Notes under the pieces: model-generated
The model's database searches: none
Seen by the model: only the letters and a program-made list of their open reading frames with translations
What the model was told of the DNA's origin: nothing
NCBI GenBank assembly: GCA_021793635.1
Contig: JAJYSI010000143.1
Coordinates: 1-7,826 of the forward strand
Direction: 5' to 3'
DNA: 7,826 nucleotides
From: Bacteroidota bacterium
GTDB lineage: Bacteria > Bacteroidota > Ignavibacteria > Ignavibacteriales > Ignavibacteriaceae
Translations under genes and position numbers: made by a program
In this document: positions 1 to 5,861 of the stretch, in pieces
How positions within the stretch are numbered: the first letter of the stretch is position 1
Layout: every line of letters starts with the position of its first letter

Positions 1-38
1 AAGTAATCTGAATAGGTCTCCAATAGTTGCTTATCCAT
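1..38 (-). CDS. N-terminus of a gene cut by the window edge; possible DDE transposase
   Basis: Reading the minus strand from an ATG at 38-36 gives MDKQLLETYSDY before the window ends. A good ribosome binding site (AAGAGG, 50-45) lies 6 nt upstream of the ATG, so this is a credible start. From memory, the LLxxYSDYL-type opening resembles the N-terminus of a widespread group of IS4-superfamily-like DDE transposases; this is recognition of a short motif and not an alignment. If correct, an insertion sequence enters the window here and its end would lie between this start and the stop of the next gene at 112. Twelve residues cannot prove the family, but the start itself is well supported. Confidence 0.45.
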   Translation of the reverse strand, partial: MDKQLLETYSDY

Positions 39-82
39 TGCCAACCTCTTAATTTTTACATAGCTAAATTAAGAAATTTTTA

Positions 83-100
83 TCCCCTCTGCGTAACATG
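83..100 (-). repeat. Candidate terminal inverted repeat of an insertion sequence
   Basis: If the partial gene at 1-38 is a transposase, the element must end in the 73 nt between its start and the stop codon at 112. The minus-strand stretch TGTTACGCAGAGGGGA (98-83) is the only GC-richer, end-like sequence in this otherwise AT-rich spacer and lies at a plausible distance from the start. Its partner would be outside the window, so it cannot be tested here. This is inference only. Confidence 0.2.
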
Positions 101-111
101 AGTAAATAATA

Positions 112-1173
112 TCAACTCTCCTCAATCATTTTCATTATCATTGCGTCTATCTTAGTGTATGCATCGCTGCCCGGCTTAATATCGCTTGAGTTCATTATCA
201 ATTTTAAGCTGCTGGCATTTTCCAGGTTACGCTTCAGACGCTCTGCTTCGTTTTTAGATTTTACTTCCTGAAGCTTGCTGTCAACAATCTCTTTTGCATC
301 GCCTTCGATTAATGTCTGTATCATTGCAAGCAGTCTGTTAAGGAAGCGCACTACAAAGTCTGATGAGAATCCGCCGAGCAGAGCGATAAGAGAAGCAGAC
401 AGATTTACAATTGTCGTTCCCTGTTCTTTAGTGCCGAATGATTCCACATTAAAAAAGTTTGCAAGTATTACTCCGGCAATTATTCCTATTGTTATCCGGT
501 TGTAATAATGCGGAATAAACTTATCGTCAAATGTTCTTGAGGTAACATACTTTCTTGCCTCGTTCAAAGAATAAAAGCATGCGCCTAACCCTGCCGCGCA
601 AACAAGAAGCGCCTGGAGTATCATCCCGTTCTTAGGAAAGTTTGCATACCAAAGGCTGCATAATATATACGCAAATAGAAATAAGAAGCCGAGTATGCCG
701 ACATCTCTAAGGAATTGAACTGTCTTTTGTCCAAAGAAAATAAATACCTTTGTAGTGGGTATTGTATTCTCCAGAGTGCATGGAGTGGACGGCAAGCAAA
801 GCGCTGACAGCTCGTTAAACATCTTCGGCAGATCATTATGGTAAGGCTTTAGCTCTTCTGCAATCTTCAACTCCATCTCAAGAGTATTCAGTTCCATCTG
901 TTCATCAAATTCCTCTTTTGCTATACTGCGTTTCGTAAACTTCCACCACTTTACATGCTCACGCTTTATACTTAAAGACTTTTTCATTTTTTCTTCCTTA
1001 TTCTTTGCAACAATTTGATTAATTGAAGAAAGCTTGCCGCCTATCCATTCCGGTACTTTTCTGCCCGTCTCGGTTAAGTAGTCATACATAAGTTCGCAGT
1101 GAAACGCCTGCTGGTACAATACGACTTTTTTATTTAAGCCGTAGTCTTTTTCGTAACCGTCGCTAAGTTTCAT
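112..1173 (-). CDS. Uncharacterised membrane protein, about four TM segments (353 aa)
   Basis: I do not recognise this protein by name. Residues 1-140 are soluble, strongly charged and mostly helical-looking, with a Lys-rich stretch around 57-82. Hydrophobic segments follow at about 158-177, 183-203, 225-240 and 254-272, and a charged, probably coiled-coil tail runs from 285 to the end. Between the second and third segments is a conserved-looking cytosolic-style loop (EARKYVTSRTFDDKFIPHYYNR). The last segment has the pattern ASLIALLGGFSSDFVVRFLNRL. This layout recalls a small TM module seen in many unstudied bacterial proteins, often attached to varied soluble domains, but I cannot assign a family. 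The frame stays open upstream to a TTG at 1281, but the ATG at 1173 is preferred because GGAGGA sits just before it and the extra 36 codons would cross two palindromes. It lies alone on its strand, with no partner gene in reach. A scaffold, sensor or effector role are all possible. Confidence 0.82.
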   Translation of the reverse strand: MKLSDGYEKDYGLNKKVVLYQQAFHCELMYDYLTETGRKVPEWIGGKLSSINQIVAKNKEEKMKKSLSIKREHVKWWKFTKRSIAKEEFDEQMELNTLEMELKIAEELKPYHNDLPKMFNELSALCLPSTPCTLENTIPTTKVFIFFGQKTVQFLRDVGILGFLFLFAYILCSLWYANFPKNGMILQALLVCAAGLGACFYSLNEARKYVTSRTFDDKFIPHYYNRITIGIIAGVILANFFNVESFGTKEQGTTIVNLSASLIALLGGFSSDFVVRFLNRLLAMIQTLIEGDAKEIVDSKLQEVKSKNEAERLKRNLENASSLKLIMNSSDIKPGSDAYTKIDAMIMKMIEES

Positions 1174-1176
1174 AAA

Positions 1177-1182
1177 TCCTCC
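1177..1182 (-). promoter_or_regulatory. Ribosome binding site that fixes the start at 1173
   Basis: The minus strand reads GGAGGA followed by TTT and then ATG at 1173-1171. It is a near-perfect anti-16S match, although the spacing (3-4 nt) is short. No comparable site precedes the more distal in-frame TTG at 1281 or the ATG at residue 23 of the longer frame, so this site decides the start. Confidence 0.75.
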
Positions 1183-1197
1183 GTTGTTTAGATTGAT

Positions 1198-1226
1198 ATA
1201 ATAGATAACTCCCATAAAATCCGTAA
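1198..1226 (-). promoter_or_regulatory. Weak candidate promoter of the membrane-protein gene
   Basis: On the minus strand TATTAT (1203-1198) resembles a -10 box and TTACGG (1226-1221), 17 nt upstream, is a poor -35 box. Transcription would begin near 1191, leaving a short leader that still contains the GGAGGA site. The 19-bp palindrome at 1227-1245 would then abut the -35 box, where an operator could sit. The box match is weak and this is a low-confidence inference. Confidence 0.2.
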
Positions 1227-1245
1227 CACAGATTAGTAATCTGTG
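1227..1245. repeat. Perfect 19-bp palindrome upstream of the membrane-protein gene
   Basis: CACAGATTA and TAATCTGTG are exact reverse complements around a single central G. It lies 54 bp upstream of the start at 1173. It could be a dimeric regulator operator, an RNA hairpin, or a copy of a dispersed palindromic element; on the plus strand a run of eight T follows at 1253-1260, but 7 nt beyond the stem, which is too far for a classical terminator. Confidence 0.75.
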
Positions 1246-1268
1246 CAGCGAATTTTTTTTAGAAATGT

Positions 1269-1289
1269 CATCCCGATTCAATCGGGATG
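1269..1289. repeat. Perfect 21-bp palindrome, terminator-like or dispersed element
   Basis: CATCCCGATT and AATCGGGATG are exact reverse complements with one base between them. The left flank extends to ATGTCATC, the same outer arm as in the hairpin at 3302-3335, while the right flank (GATGTTAT) looks like a diverged version of the expected GATGACAT. Neither strand has a clean U-tract directly after the stem and no gene ends nearby, so a current terminator role is doubtful; a decayed terminator or a member of a repeated palindrome family fits better. Confidence 0.7.
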
Positions 1290-1529
1290 TTATCTTTAAC
1301 AGCCCGCCGATTTTACAAATCCGGTTATCTGTTTTGATATTTTAAGAAGCACTTCAATACATCCATGCAATAAAGGAATTAATAAAAAATTATTTTTTAC
1401 TTATTTATTTTACTCTGAGATTTCCCTTCCCGTATCGCTAATCTCTTTTTTACCTTTTTTAATTTTACTCCTTTTAGAATGTATTCTGCAATATTATTTC
1501 AGCTTCAAATAATAAGAAAACGGCACAGC

Positions 1530-1778
1530 TCAATGAACCTTACGCTTCATGCTCTTTGTCTTATGCGCTATGCCCTTGGCACAATGTACTATGCTATTTG
1601 CTCTACGCTTAATTAAAGATTTTTGATTTAGGATTATAAGTCTTAAGTAGAATTGTGTGAAACCAACGAAATAATTTACAGTACTGCCGCCGCTGTTCGG
1701 TAGAGAGGTCTGCGTGTAGTATTTGTGAATTTTATTTCTCTCACCGCAAAAAAACATTTTGAAAAAAGAATCCATCAT
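1530..1778 (-). CDS. Doubtful small ORF (82 aa)
   Basis: The frame starts MMDSFFKMFFCG and has GAGGG five bases before the first ATG, the main argument for reading it as a gene. Against it, the composition is unlike the neighbouring proteins: there is no recognisable domain, no clear signal peptide or membrane helix, and the last 27 residues are translated from the degenerate heptamer repeat at 1540-1609. The C-terminal part is therefore probably repeat DNA read by chance. It may be the decayed 5' end of an older gene that has run into repeat sequence, or not a gene at all. No function is proposed. Confidence 0.18.
   Translation of the reverse strand: MMDSFFKMFFCGERNKIHKYYTQTSLPNSGGSTVNYFVGFTQFYLRLIILNQKSLIKRRANSIVHCAKGIAHKTKSMKRKVH
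1540..1609 (-). repeat. Degenerate heptanucleotide tandem repeat, 10 units
   Basis: Read on the minus strand from 1609, the sequence divides without gaps into ten 7-nt units: AGCGTAG, AGCAAAT, AGCATAG, TACATTG, TGCCAAG, GGCATAG, CGCATAA, GACAAAG, AGCATGA, AGCGTAA. The consensus is AGCATAG. The third base is C in all ten units and the second is G in eight. The strict period without indels marks a true, aged tandem array and not mere low complexity. Heptamer arrays of this kind are known from intergenic DNA of cyanobacteria and other bacteria; no function can be read from it here. Confidence 0.75.
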
Positions 1779-1947
1779 TAAATCCCTCGAATTCTTTCAT
1801 TAAGATTTATTTGCTCGCTTCAAAAGTTGGAATAATCGGAACTAATGTCAAGCAGATTTCATTTTTTATTAAAGATGGAATCTATTTGAAGAGATTTAAT
1901 CTTTATATTTTATTTCCGCCGCTCGTCATTTAATTTTTCCTTCTCCA

Positions 1948-1977
1948 TTGAAATTAAATATCTTTCACATGTTTAAT
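1948..1977 (+). promoter_or_regulatory. Candidate promoter of the retropepsin-like gene
   Basis: TTGAAA (1948-1953) and TTTAAT (1972-1977) are separated by 18 nt and resemble a housekeeping -35/-10 pair. Transcription would start near 1984, giving a leader of about 25 nt with a weak AAAGAG ribosome binding site at 1997-2002. The region is AT-rich, so chance matches are easy and confidence is low. Confidence 0.28.
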
Positions 1978-2009
1978 TTAAATCTCTTAAAATTTCAAAG
2001 AGAATAATC

Positions 2010-3290
2010 ATGAGAAAATTTTCCCAACTGTTCGGTATATTATTTTTCCTGGCAATAACTACAGATATCAGCGCACAAACGGCAGGCGGCACGCTTGATT
2101 CTCTTTATGCCGCTAAAAATTATTTTGCTCTGCGCTCTGCAATGCAAAGATATTCCTCAATCATTCCGGAATATCTTAAACTTAAATACGATGCGGTAAT
2201 TAATAATGTATTTAACAAACCGGAAAGGTCAAACCAGGAAATATCAAAGCTATTTAACAACTACAAGGACAGCCTCGACGGTAAAGCTAAATCAAAACTG
2301 CTCAGGATGAAGCTGTACAACGACTATATATTATGCAGCTATAAAAAAGCCGCTGAAACAAGTCAAATTCTAGTTGATGATTATAAATCTTATATTGATT
2401 CGACAGAATACGAAGATATTAAAAATGAACACAAAATTTGGAATGCCCTGTCCGGCTCACCCAGACAATCAGTAACTAAATCTTCAGCAGTCGAAGTTGA
2501 TATGAAGAGAGATATTGCCGGACTACTAAATGTTACTGCTCAATTGAATAACCATGCGCTTGGTTTTATTTTCGACACCGGCGCTAATATTTCTGTAATA
2601 AAAAAATCTCTTGCGGATAAATACGGATTGAACGAGCTTAAAGCTGATTTTTATGTTACTTCTGCAACCGGCGGGAAAGTAAAATCGGAACTTGCTGTTG
2701 CCGACAGTCTGCAAATAGGAAATATGCTTTTCCGGAATGTTGTTTTTCTTATCTTCCCCGATTCATCTCTTTCTTTTCCATCGGCTAATTATTACATCAA
2801 CGGTATAATCGGTTTCCCGGTAATTGAAGCTATGGGCGAAATTGAACTGACGAAGGATTTGAAATTAATTATACCCGAAAATGATTCGAACAGCAGCCTT
2901 GATAATTTGGCAATCGAAAACCTTATGCCTCTTATAACGGCTTCGATTAATGGTAAAAGTTTGATCTTTACATTTGATACCGGTGCGATGAATTCATCAC
3001 TGTCATCTAAATATTATGACTATCTAAAATCAAGCACGGATGAAAAACTTTCCATCGATACATCTCATATCGGCAGTGCCGGCGGTATCTCTAAAATACC
3101 CTCGGTAGATCTTAAAAATGTTTTAATCGGTATCGGAGGCAATGAAACTACTCTTAATAATTTAAAAGTGTTTACAATTCCTTTAAGAGAAGAAGATAAA
3201 TTTTTCTACGGAAATCTCGGGCAGGATATTATCCGCAAATTCAATATGCTGATAATTAATTTTGATAAGATGTATATTAAGTTTGAATAA
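2010..3290 (+). CDS. Exported protein with two tandem retropepsin-like aspartic protease domains
   Basis: The 426-aa product begins with a Sec signal peptide: MRK, a hydrophobic core (LFGILFFLAITT) and a likely cut after SA or SAQ near residues 22-23, so it acts outside the cytoplasm. Residues 25-160 form a helical region rich in Tyr and Lys, perhaps TPR-like. Two aspartic-protease halves follow. The first (about 163-290) has FDTGAN with catalytic D189 and the partner motif IIGF (266-269). The second (about 300-426) has FDTGAM with D323 and the partner motif NLGQD (402-406). Retropepsins normally pair two identical chains, each giving one Asp; here both halves sit on one chain, as in pepsin, so an intramolecular active site is likely. 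Gly-rich, flap-like stretches occur after each Asp motif (219-222 and 355-359). The start is chosen because it directly precedes the signal peptide and has AAAGAG 7 nt upstream. The gene stands alone on the plus strand, converging on the signalling operon. Substrate is unknown; some family members may be inactive or bind peptides only. Confidence 0.93.
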   Translation: MRKFSQLFGILFFLAITTDISAQTAGGTLDSLYAAKNYFALRSAMQRYSSIIPEYLKLKYDAVINNVFNKPERSNQEISKLFNNYKDSLDGKAKSKLLRMKLYNDYILCSYKKAAETSQILVDDYKSYIDSTEYEDIKNEHKIWNALSGSPRQSVTKSSAVEVDMKRDIAGLLNVTAQLNNHALGFIFDTGANISVIKKSLADKYGLNELKADFYVTSATGGKVKSELAVADSLQIGNMLFRNVVFLIFPDSSLSFPSANYYINGIIGFPVIEAMGEIELTKDLKLIIPENDSNSSLDNLAIENLMPLITASINGKSLIFTFDTGAMNSSLSSKYYDYLKSSTDEKLSIDTSHIGSAGGISKIPSVDLKNVLIGIGGNETTLNNLKVFTIPLREEDKFFYGNLGQDIIRKFNMLIINFDKMYIKFE

Positions 3291-3301
3291 GTTATTACTT
3301 T

Positions 3302-3340
3302 AAAGATGTCATCTCTTGGAAGAGATGACATCTTTTCTTT
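3302..3340 (+). terminator. Strong hairpin terminator after the protease gene
   Basis: Starting 12 nt after the stop codon, a perfect 16-bp stem (3302-3317 with 3320-3335) closes on GG and runs into TTTTCTTT. It is a convincing intrinsic terminator for the plus-strand gene. On the minus strand the stem is followed only by TTTAAAG, so it may also slow or stop transcripts from the convergent kinase operon, whose last stop codon lies about 65 nt before it. Confidence 0.85.
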
Positions 3341-3402
3341 AAATAAATGATTTAAACAACGAAGCCGCCGCCGCAATAAATCCGGTACTGGGCTTATATG
3401 CT

Positions 3403-5427
3403 TTAGCTTTTACGGTTGAAAGTAAGAATAAACTTGCTGCCGAATTCTTTTTTCGACTCTATGGAAATCTGAACTCCGTTCAAGTCGCAATATTTTTTTA
3501 CTAATGCCAGCCCTAGACCGTTGCCCTCAAAGCTTCTCGAATATCCCTGCTCTTCCTGCATAAACGGCTCGAAAAGATTATTCAGAAATTCAGCGGACAT
3601 TCCAATCCCGGTATCACCTATAATTACTTCAATCTTTTTATTATCTCCGGTAATTAATATTTCTATTGTACCTTTTTGAGTGTATTTAACAGCATTGTCC
3701 AGTAATTGCGAGAATATTTGATTTATACTGTACAAATCGCCTCTAATAGCTGCATCCTTAAGACTGTTTGTAAAAATTAATTGCAGGTTCTTTATTTTAG
3801 CTGGCTCTAGGAATTTTTGATAAATATTTAAGAGTACGTCTTTAACAAGATCAAATTCTTCCCATGTCGGATTATAACTCCCAATCTGCATTTCGGACAT
3901 ATTGATTATCATTTCTATTGTTCTGATAATTCTATAGGAGGATAATTCGATACTTGTTAAAATTTTCGAAAGTTCCTCCTCTGACAAATTATTAAGCTCT
4001 TCCTTTAGCACGTTTACAAAGCTGCTGATTACATTAATTGGCGTTCTTATCTCATGCGATATCTGCATAAGAAATTCCGTTTTCAGTCTATCGGATTTTT
4101 CCGCGCTCTCCTTTGCACGGATTAATTCTTCATGCGATCTCTTTAACTCGGTTATATCTGCAGCAACGCCGATTAATGCTATGGGGTTGTTGTTATCATC
4201 TTTAAGTACAGATGTTGAAAGATAGATTGGAAATTTCGTACCGTCTTTTTTTACATTCATTATCTCCCCCATCCAGCCGCCTTTTATTGTCTCAGGTAAA
4301 ATATTCTTTAATAATGCATTGTTTTCTGAATCCTTAGGTCGCAACATGCTTCTATTTCTGCCTATTATTTCTTCTTCAGTATATCCGTATTTTTCAAGAA
4401 AGGCATCATTCACAAAAATAAAATTTTCTTTATCATCCGTAATAGAGACACACTCGCTTATGTTCTTTATCGAATGAGCTAATAAAGTTATTTTTTCCTC
4501 CGCTTGTTTTCGACTTGTTATGTCACGTGCAATTCCCTGAAATCCGACTAACAAATTATCTTTATAATAAGGCACGGACATTACTTCTATAAAATAACGG
4601 CGACCGTCTTTTCCTTTTACCTCATATTCTACCGCATTATTTATGCCTTCACCATTAATAATCTTCGTTAATCTTTCTTGATGCTGTTGTTTGTATTTAA
4701 CAGGTACAACATCCCAAATAGACATTGAAAGAAATTCATCTGCACTAAACATTAGACTTTCACACATAGCTTTATTAACCGATAAAAAATTACCTGCCAG
4801 ATCGGCGATAAAAATGCCATCCGGGCTTTGAGAAACCAAGGTGCGGTACTTCATTTCACTTTCCCGCAAAGCAGATTCGGTGCGCTTATGTTCTTCAATT
4901 ATATTTTCAAGTTCTTTATTTGTCTTTCTCAGCTCTTTTTCTCTATCGTCCGCCTGTACCATTTTATCCTCCAGCTTCCGGATAAGGGCTGAGTTATACT
5001 TTTTTAATATTATCTCATCAGGTAAGGCTGCGGGTGTACCCGGCTTATTTTTTTTCTCCTTTACTTCTTCCAGAACTTCCTCAATAATTTTTATAAAGGA
5101 ATCGGGGTCCTGAGGTTTTAAGATAAATCTATCCGCACCAAGACTTAGAGCAAACTCTTCATCTTTATCACTGGTGTAAGTAGCAGTATAAAAGACGAAA
5201 GGAATATTGCTGAGGTTAGAATCTTTCTTAAGCTCACGGCAAAGAGTAAAGCCGTCCATAACTGGCATTAAAATATCGGAAATTATAAGCTCAGGCTTGT
5301 TCTTCAAAGCAGATTCCAAGGCTTCGGCTCCGTTCTTTGCAGAAATTGTTTCATAGCCGTTTCCGCTAAAAAGAGCTTCGAGCAAATAAATATTTTCCTC
5401 TTTATCGTCCACTAACAATATCTTCAT
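3403..5427 (-). CDS. Soluble REC-PAS-PAS hybrid histidine kinase
   Basis: The 674-aa cytoplasmic protein has no signal peptide or membrane segment. An N-terminal receiver domain (1-120) has the acidic pair D7/D8, phospho-acceptor D51 in SDILMP, T81 and K104. A coiled-coil linker (145-190) leads to two PAS domains (about 190-308 and 315-430), both ending in the usual ARDIT/AADIT motif and linked by helices. The HisKA domain (about 445-515) has the H-box SHEIRTP with phospho-accepting H458. The ATPase domain (to 674) has N578 in the N-box, DTGIGM (605-610), the F-box LFEPF and GNGLGL (635-640), all intact. It should autophosphorylate and be tuned by phosphate received at D51, probably from another kinase such as the one at 5862. 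The ATG at 5427 has AGGAAG 8 nt upstream and begins right at the first receiver strand. It is the last gene of a three-gene operon, 19 nt after the receiver gene. Signals sensed by the PAS domains cannot be read from sequence. Confidence 0.96.
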   Translation of the reverse strand: MKILLVDDKEENIYLLEALFSGNGYETISAKNGAEALESALKNKPELIISDILMPVMDGFTLCRELKKDSNLSNIPFVFYTATYTSDKDEEFALSLGADRFILKPQDPDSFIKIIEEVLEEVKEKKNKPGTPAALPDEIILKKYNSALIRKLEDKMVQADDREKELRKTNKELENIIEEHKRTESALRESEMKYRTLVSQSPDGIFIADLAGNFLSVNKAMCESLMFSADEFLSMSIWDVVPVKYKQQHQERLTKIINGEGINNAVEYEVKGKDGRRYFIEVMSVPYYKDNLLVGFQGIARDITSRKQAEEKITLLAHSIKNISECVSITDDKENFIFVNDAFLEKYGYTEEEIIGRNRSMLRPKDSENNALLKNILPETIKGGWMGEIMNVKKDGTKFPIYLSTSVLKDDNNNPIALIGVAADITELKRSHEELIRAKESAEKSDRLKTEFLMQISHEIRTPINVISSFVNVLKEELNNLSEEELSKILTSIELSSYRIIRTIEMIINMSEMQIGSYNPTWEEFDLVKDVLLNIYQKFLEPAKIKNLQLIFTNSLKDAAIRGDLYSINQIFSQLLDNAVKYTQKGTIEILITGDNKKIEVIIGDTGIGMSAEFLNNLFEPFMQEEQGYSRSFEGNGLGLALVKKYCDLNGVQISIESKKEFGSKFILTFNRKS

Positions 5428-5446
5428 AACTAAAACTTCCTATTGC

Positions 5447-5821
5447 TTAAAAATTCTTTGGCAGAAATGATTTCATTTGAGTAATAAATGTGTCCGGGTT
5501 AATTGGTTTTTCAATATAGCCCGTGGCGCCTGATTCAATCGCCTTTTCTCTGTCTCCGGGCATTGCGTATGAAGTTACCACAATAATCGGCGTCAATTTC
5601 AAATCTTTTATTTCCCTTAATTTTGATGCTACCGTATATCCATCCATTTCAGGCAGTTGAATATCTAGAAGAATTATATCCGGTTTTGTTTCTTTTGCAC
5701 TCTCAATTCCGCTGGTTCCGCTGTAAGCTTGTAAAACATTATAATTCTCGCCCTTAAGCAGGTAGCTAAGCATGTACATGTTCTGCTCGTTATCTTCAAT
5801 TATAAGTACATTTGATTTCAT
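5447..5821 (-). CDS. Single-domain response regulator (CheY/DivK-like receiver)
   Basis: The 124 residues form one complete receiver domain and nothing else. The acidic pair E9/D10, phospho-acceptor D53 in LLDIQLPEMDG, T83 and K105 (EKP) are all in the expected places, so it should accept and lose phosphate normally. With no DNA-binding or enzymatic domain it must act by protein contact, as a shuttle in a phosphorelay or an allosteric regulator of a kinase, as CheY, DivK and Spo0F do. It sits between two histidine kinases (40 nt after the first, 19 nt before the second) and is an obvious partner for either. A weak GAGA ribosome binding site lies 5 nt before the ATG, and coupling to the upstream gene may help translation. 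It resembles the receiver of the downstream hybrid kinase closely, suggesting a duplication. Direct naming as cheY or divK is not justified. Confidence 0.95.
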   Translation of the reverse strand: MKSNVLIIEDNEQNMYMLSYLLKGENYNVLQAYSGTSGIESAKETKPDIILLDIQLPEMDGYTVASKLREIKDLKLTPIIVVTSYAMPGDREKAIESGATGYIEKPINPDTFITQMKSFLPKNF

Positions 5822-5861
5822 TTTGATCTCGCAATTAGATAAAATAGCTAAATTTATTTTT

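Larger units (their letters stand above)
1290..2009. other. Long AT-rich spacer between divergent genes
   Basis: About 720 bp separate the leader palindromes of the minus-strand gene from the plus-strand protease gene. The part at 1380-1490 is strongly pyrimidine-rich on the plus strand (T-runs with CCCTTCCC). The centre holds a 10-unit heptamer repeat (1540-1609) and a weak 82-codon ORF on the minus strand. The last 60 bp carry the likely promoter and leader of the protease gene. I see no tRNA, rRNA, CRISPR repeat or recognisable riboswitch in it. Confidence 0.6.

Noticed and set aside
275..505. A 76-codon plus-strand frame opposite the membrane-protein gene.
   Set aside because: Antisense shadow of a well-supported gene, with no domain or start signal.
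1417..1445. GAGATT / AATCTC stem followed by T-runs on the plus strand, resembling a terminator.
   Set aside because: Only 6 bp of weak stem with a 17-nt loop, and no plus-strand gene ends before it.
1889..1988. An 11-nt inverted repeat, AAGAGATTTAA at 1889-1899 and TTAAATCTCTT at 1978-1988, flanking the candidate promoter of the protease gene.
   Set aside because: The arms are AT-rich and 78 nt apart; a match of this length is not far from chance in 720 bp of such composition.
1290..2009. Possible CRISPR array, tRNA or riboswitch in the long spacer.
   Set aside because: The only regular repeat is a 7-nt tandem array without spacers; no cloverleaf or recognisable aptamer core was found by eye.
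3341..3401. A 20-codon open stretch (AYKPSTGFIAAAASLF...) on the minus strand just after the hybrid kinase stop, in another frame.
   Set aside because: No start codon or ribosome binding site, and the kinase already ends normally after its last ATPase motif, so a frameshifted extension is not needed.
4841..5113. A 90-codon plus-strand frame opposite the REC-PAS linker of the hybrid kinase.
   Set aside because: Ser/Phe-rich composition is what the complement of a Lys/Glu-rich coiled coil gives; no independent evidence of coding.
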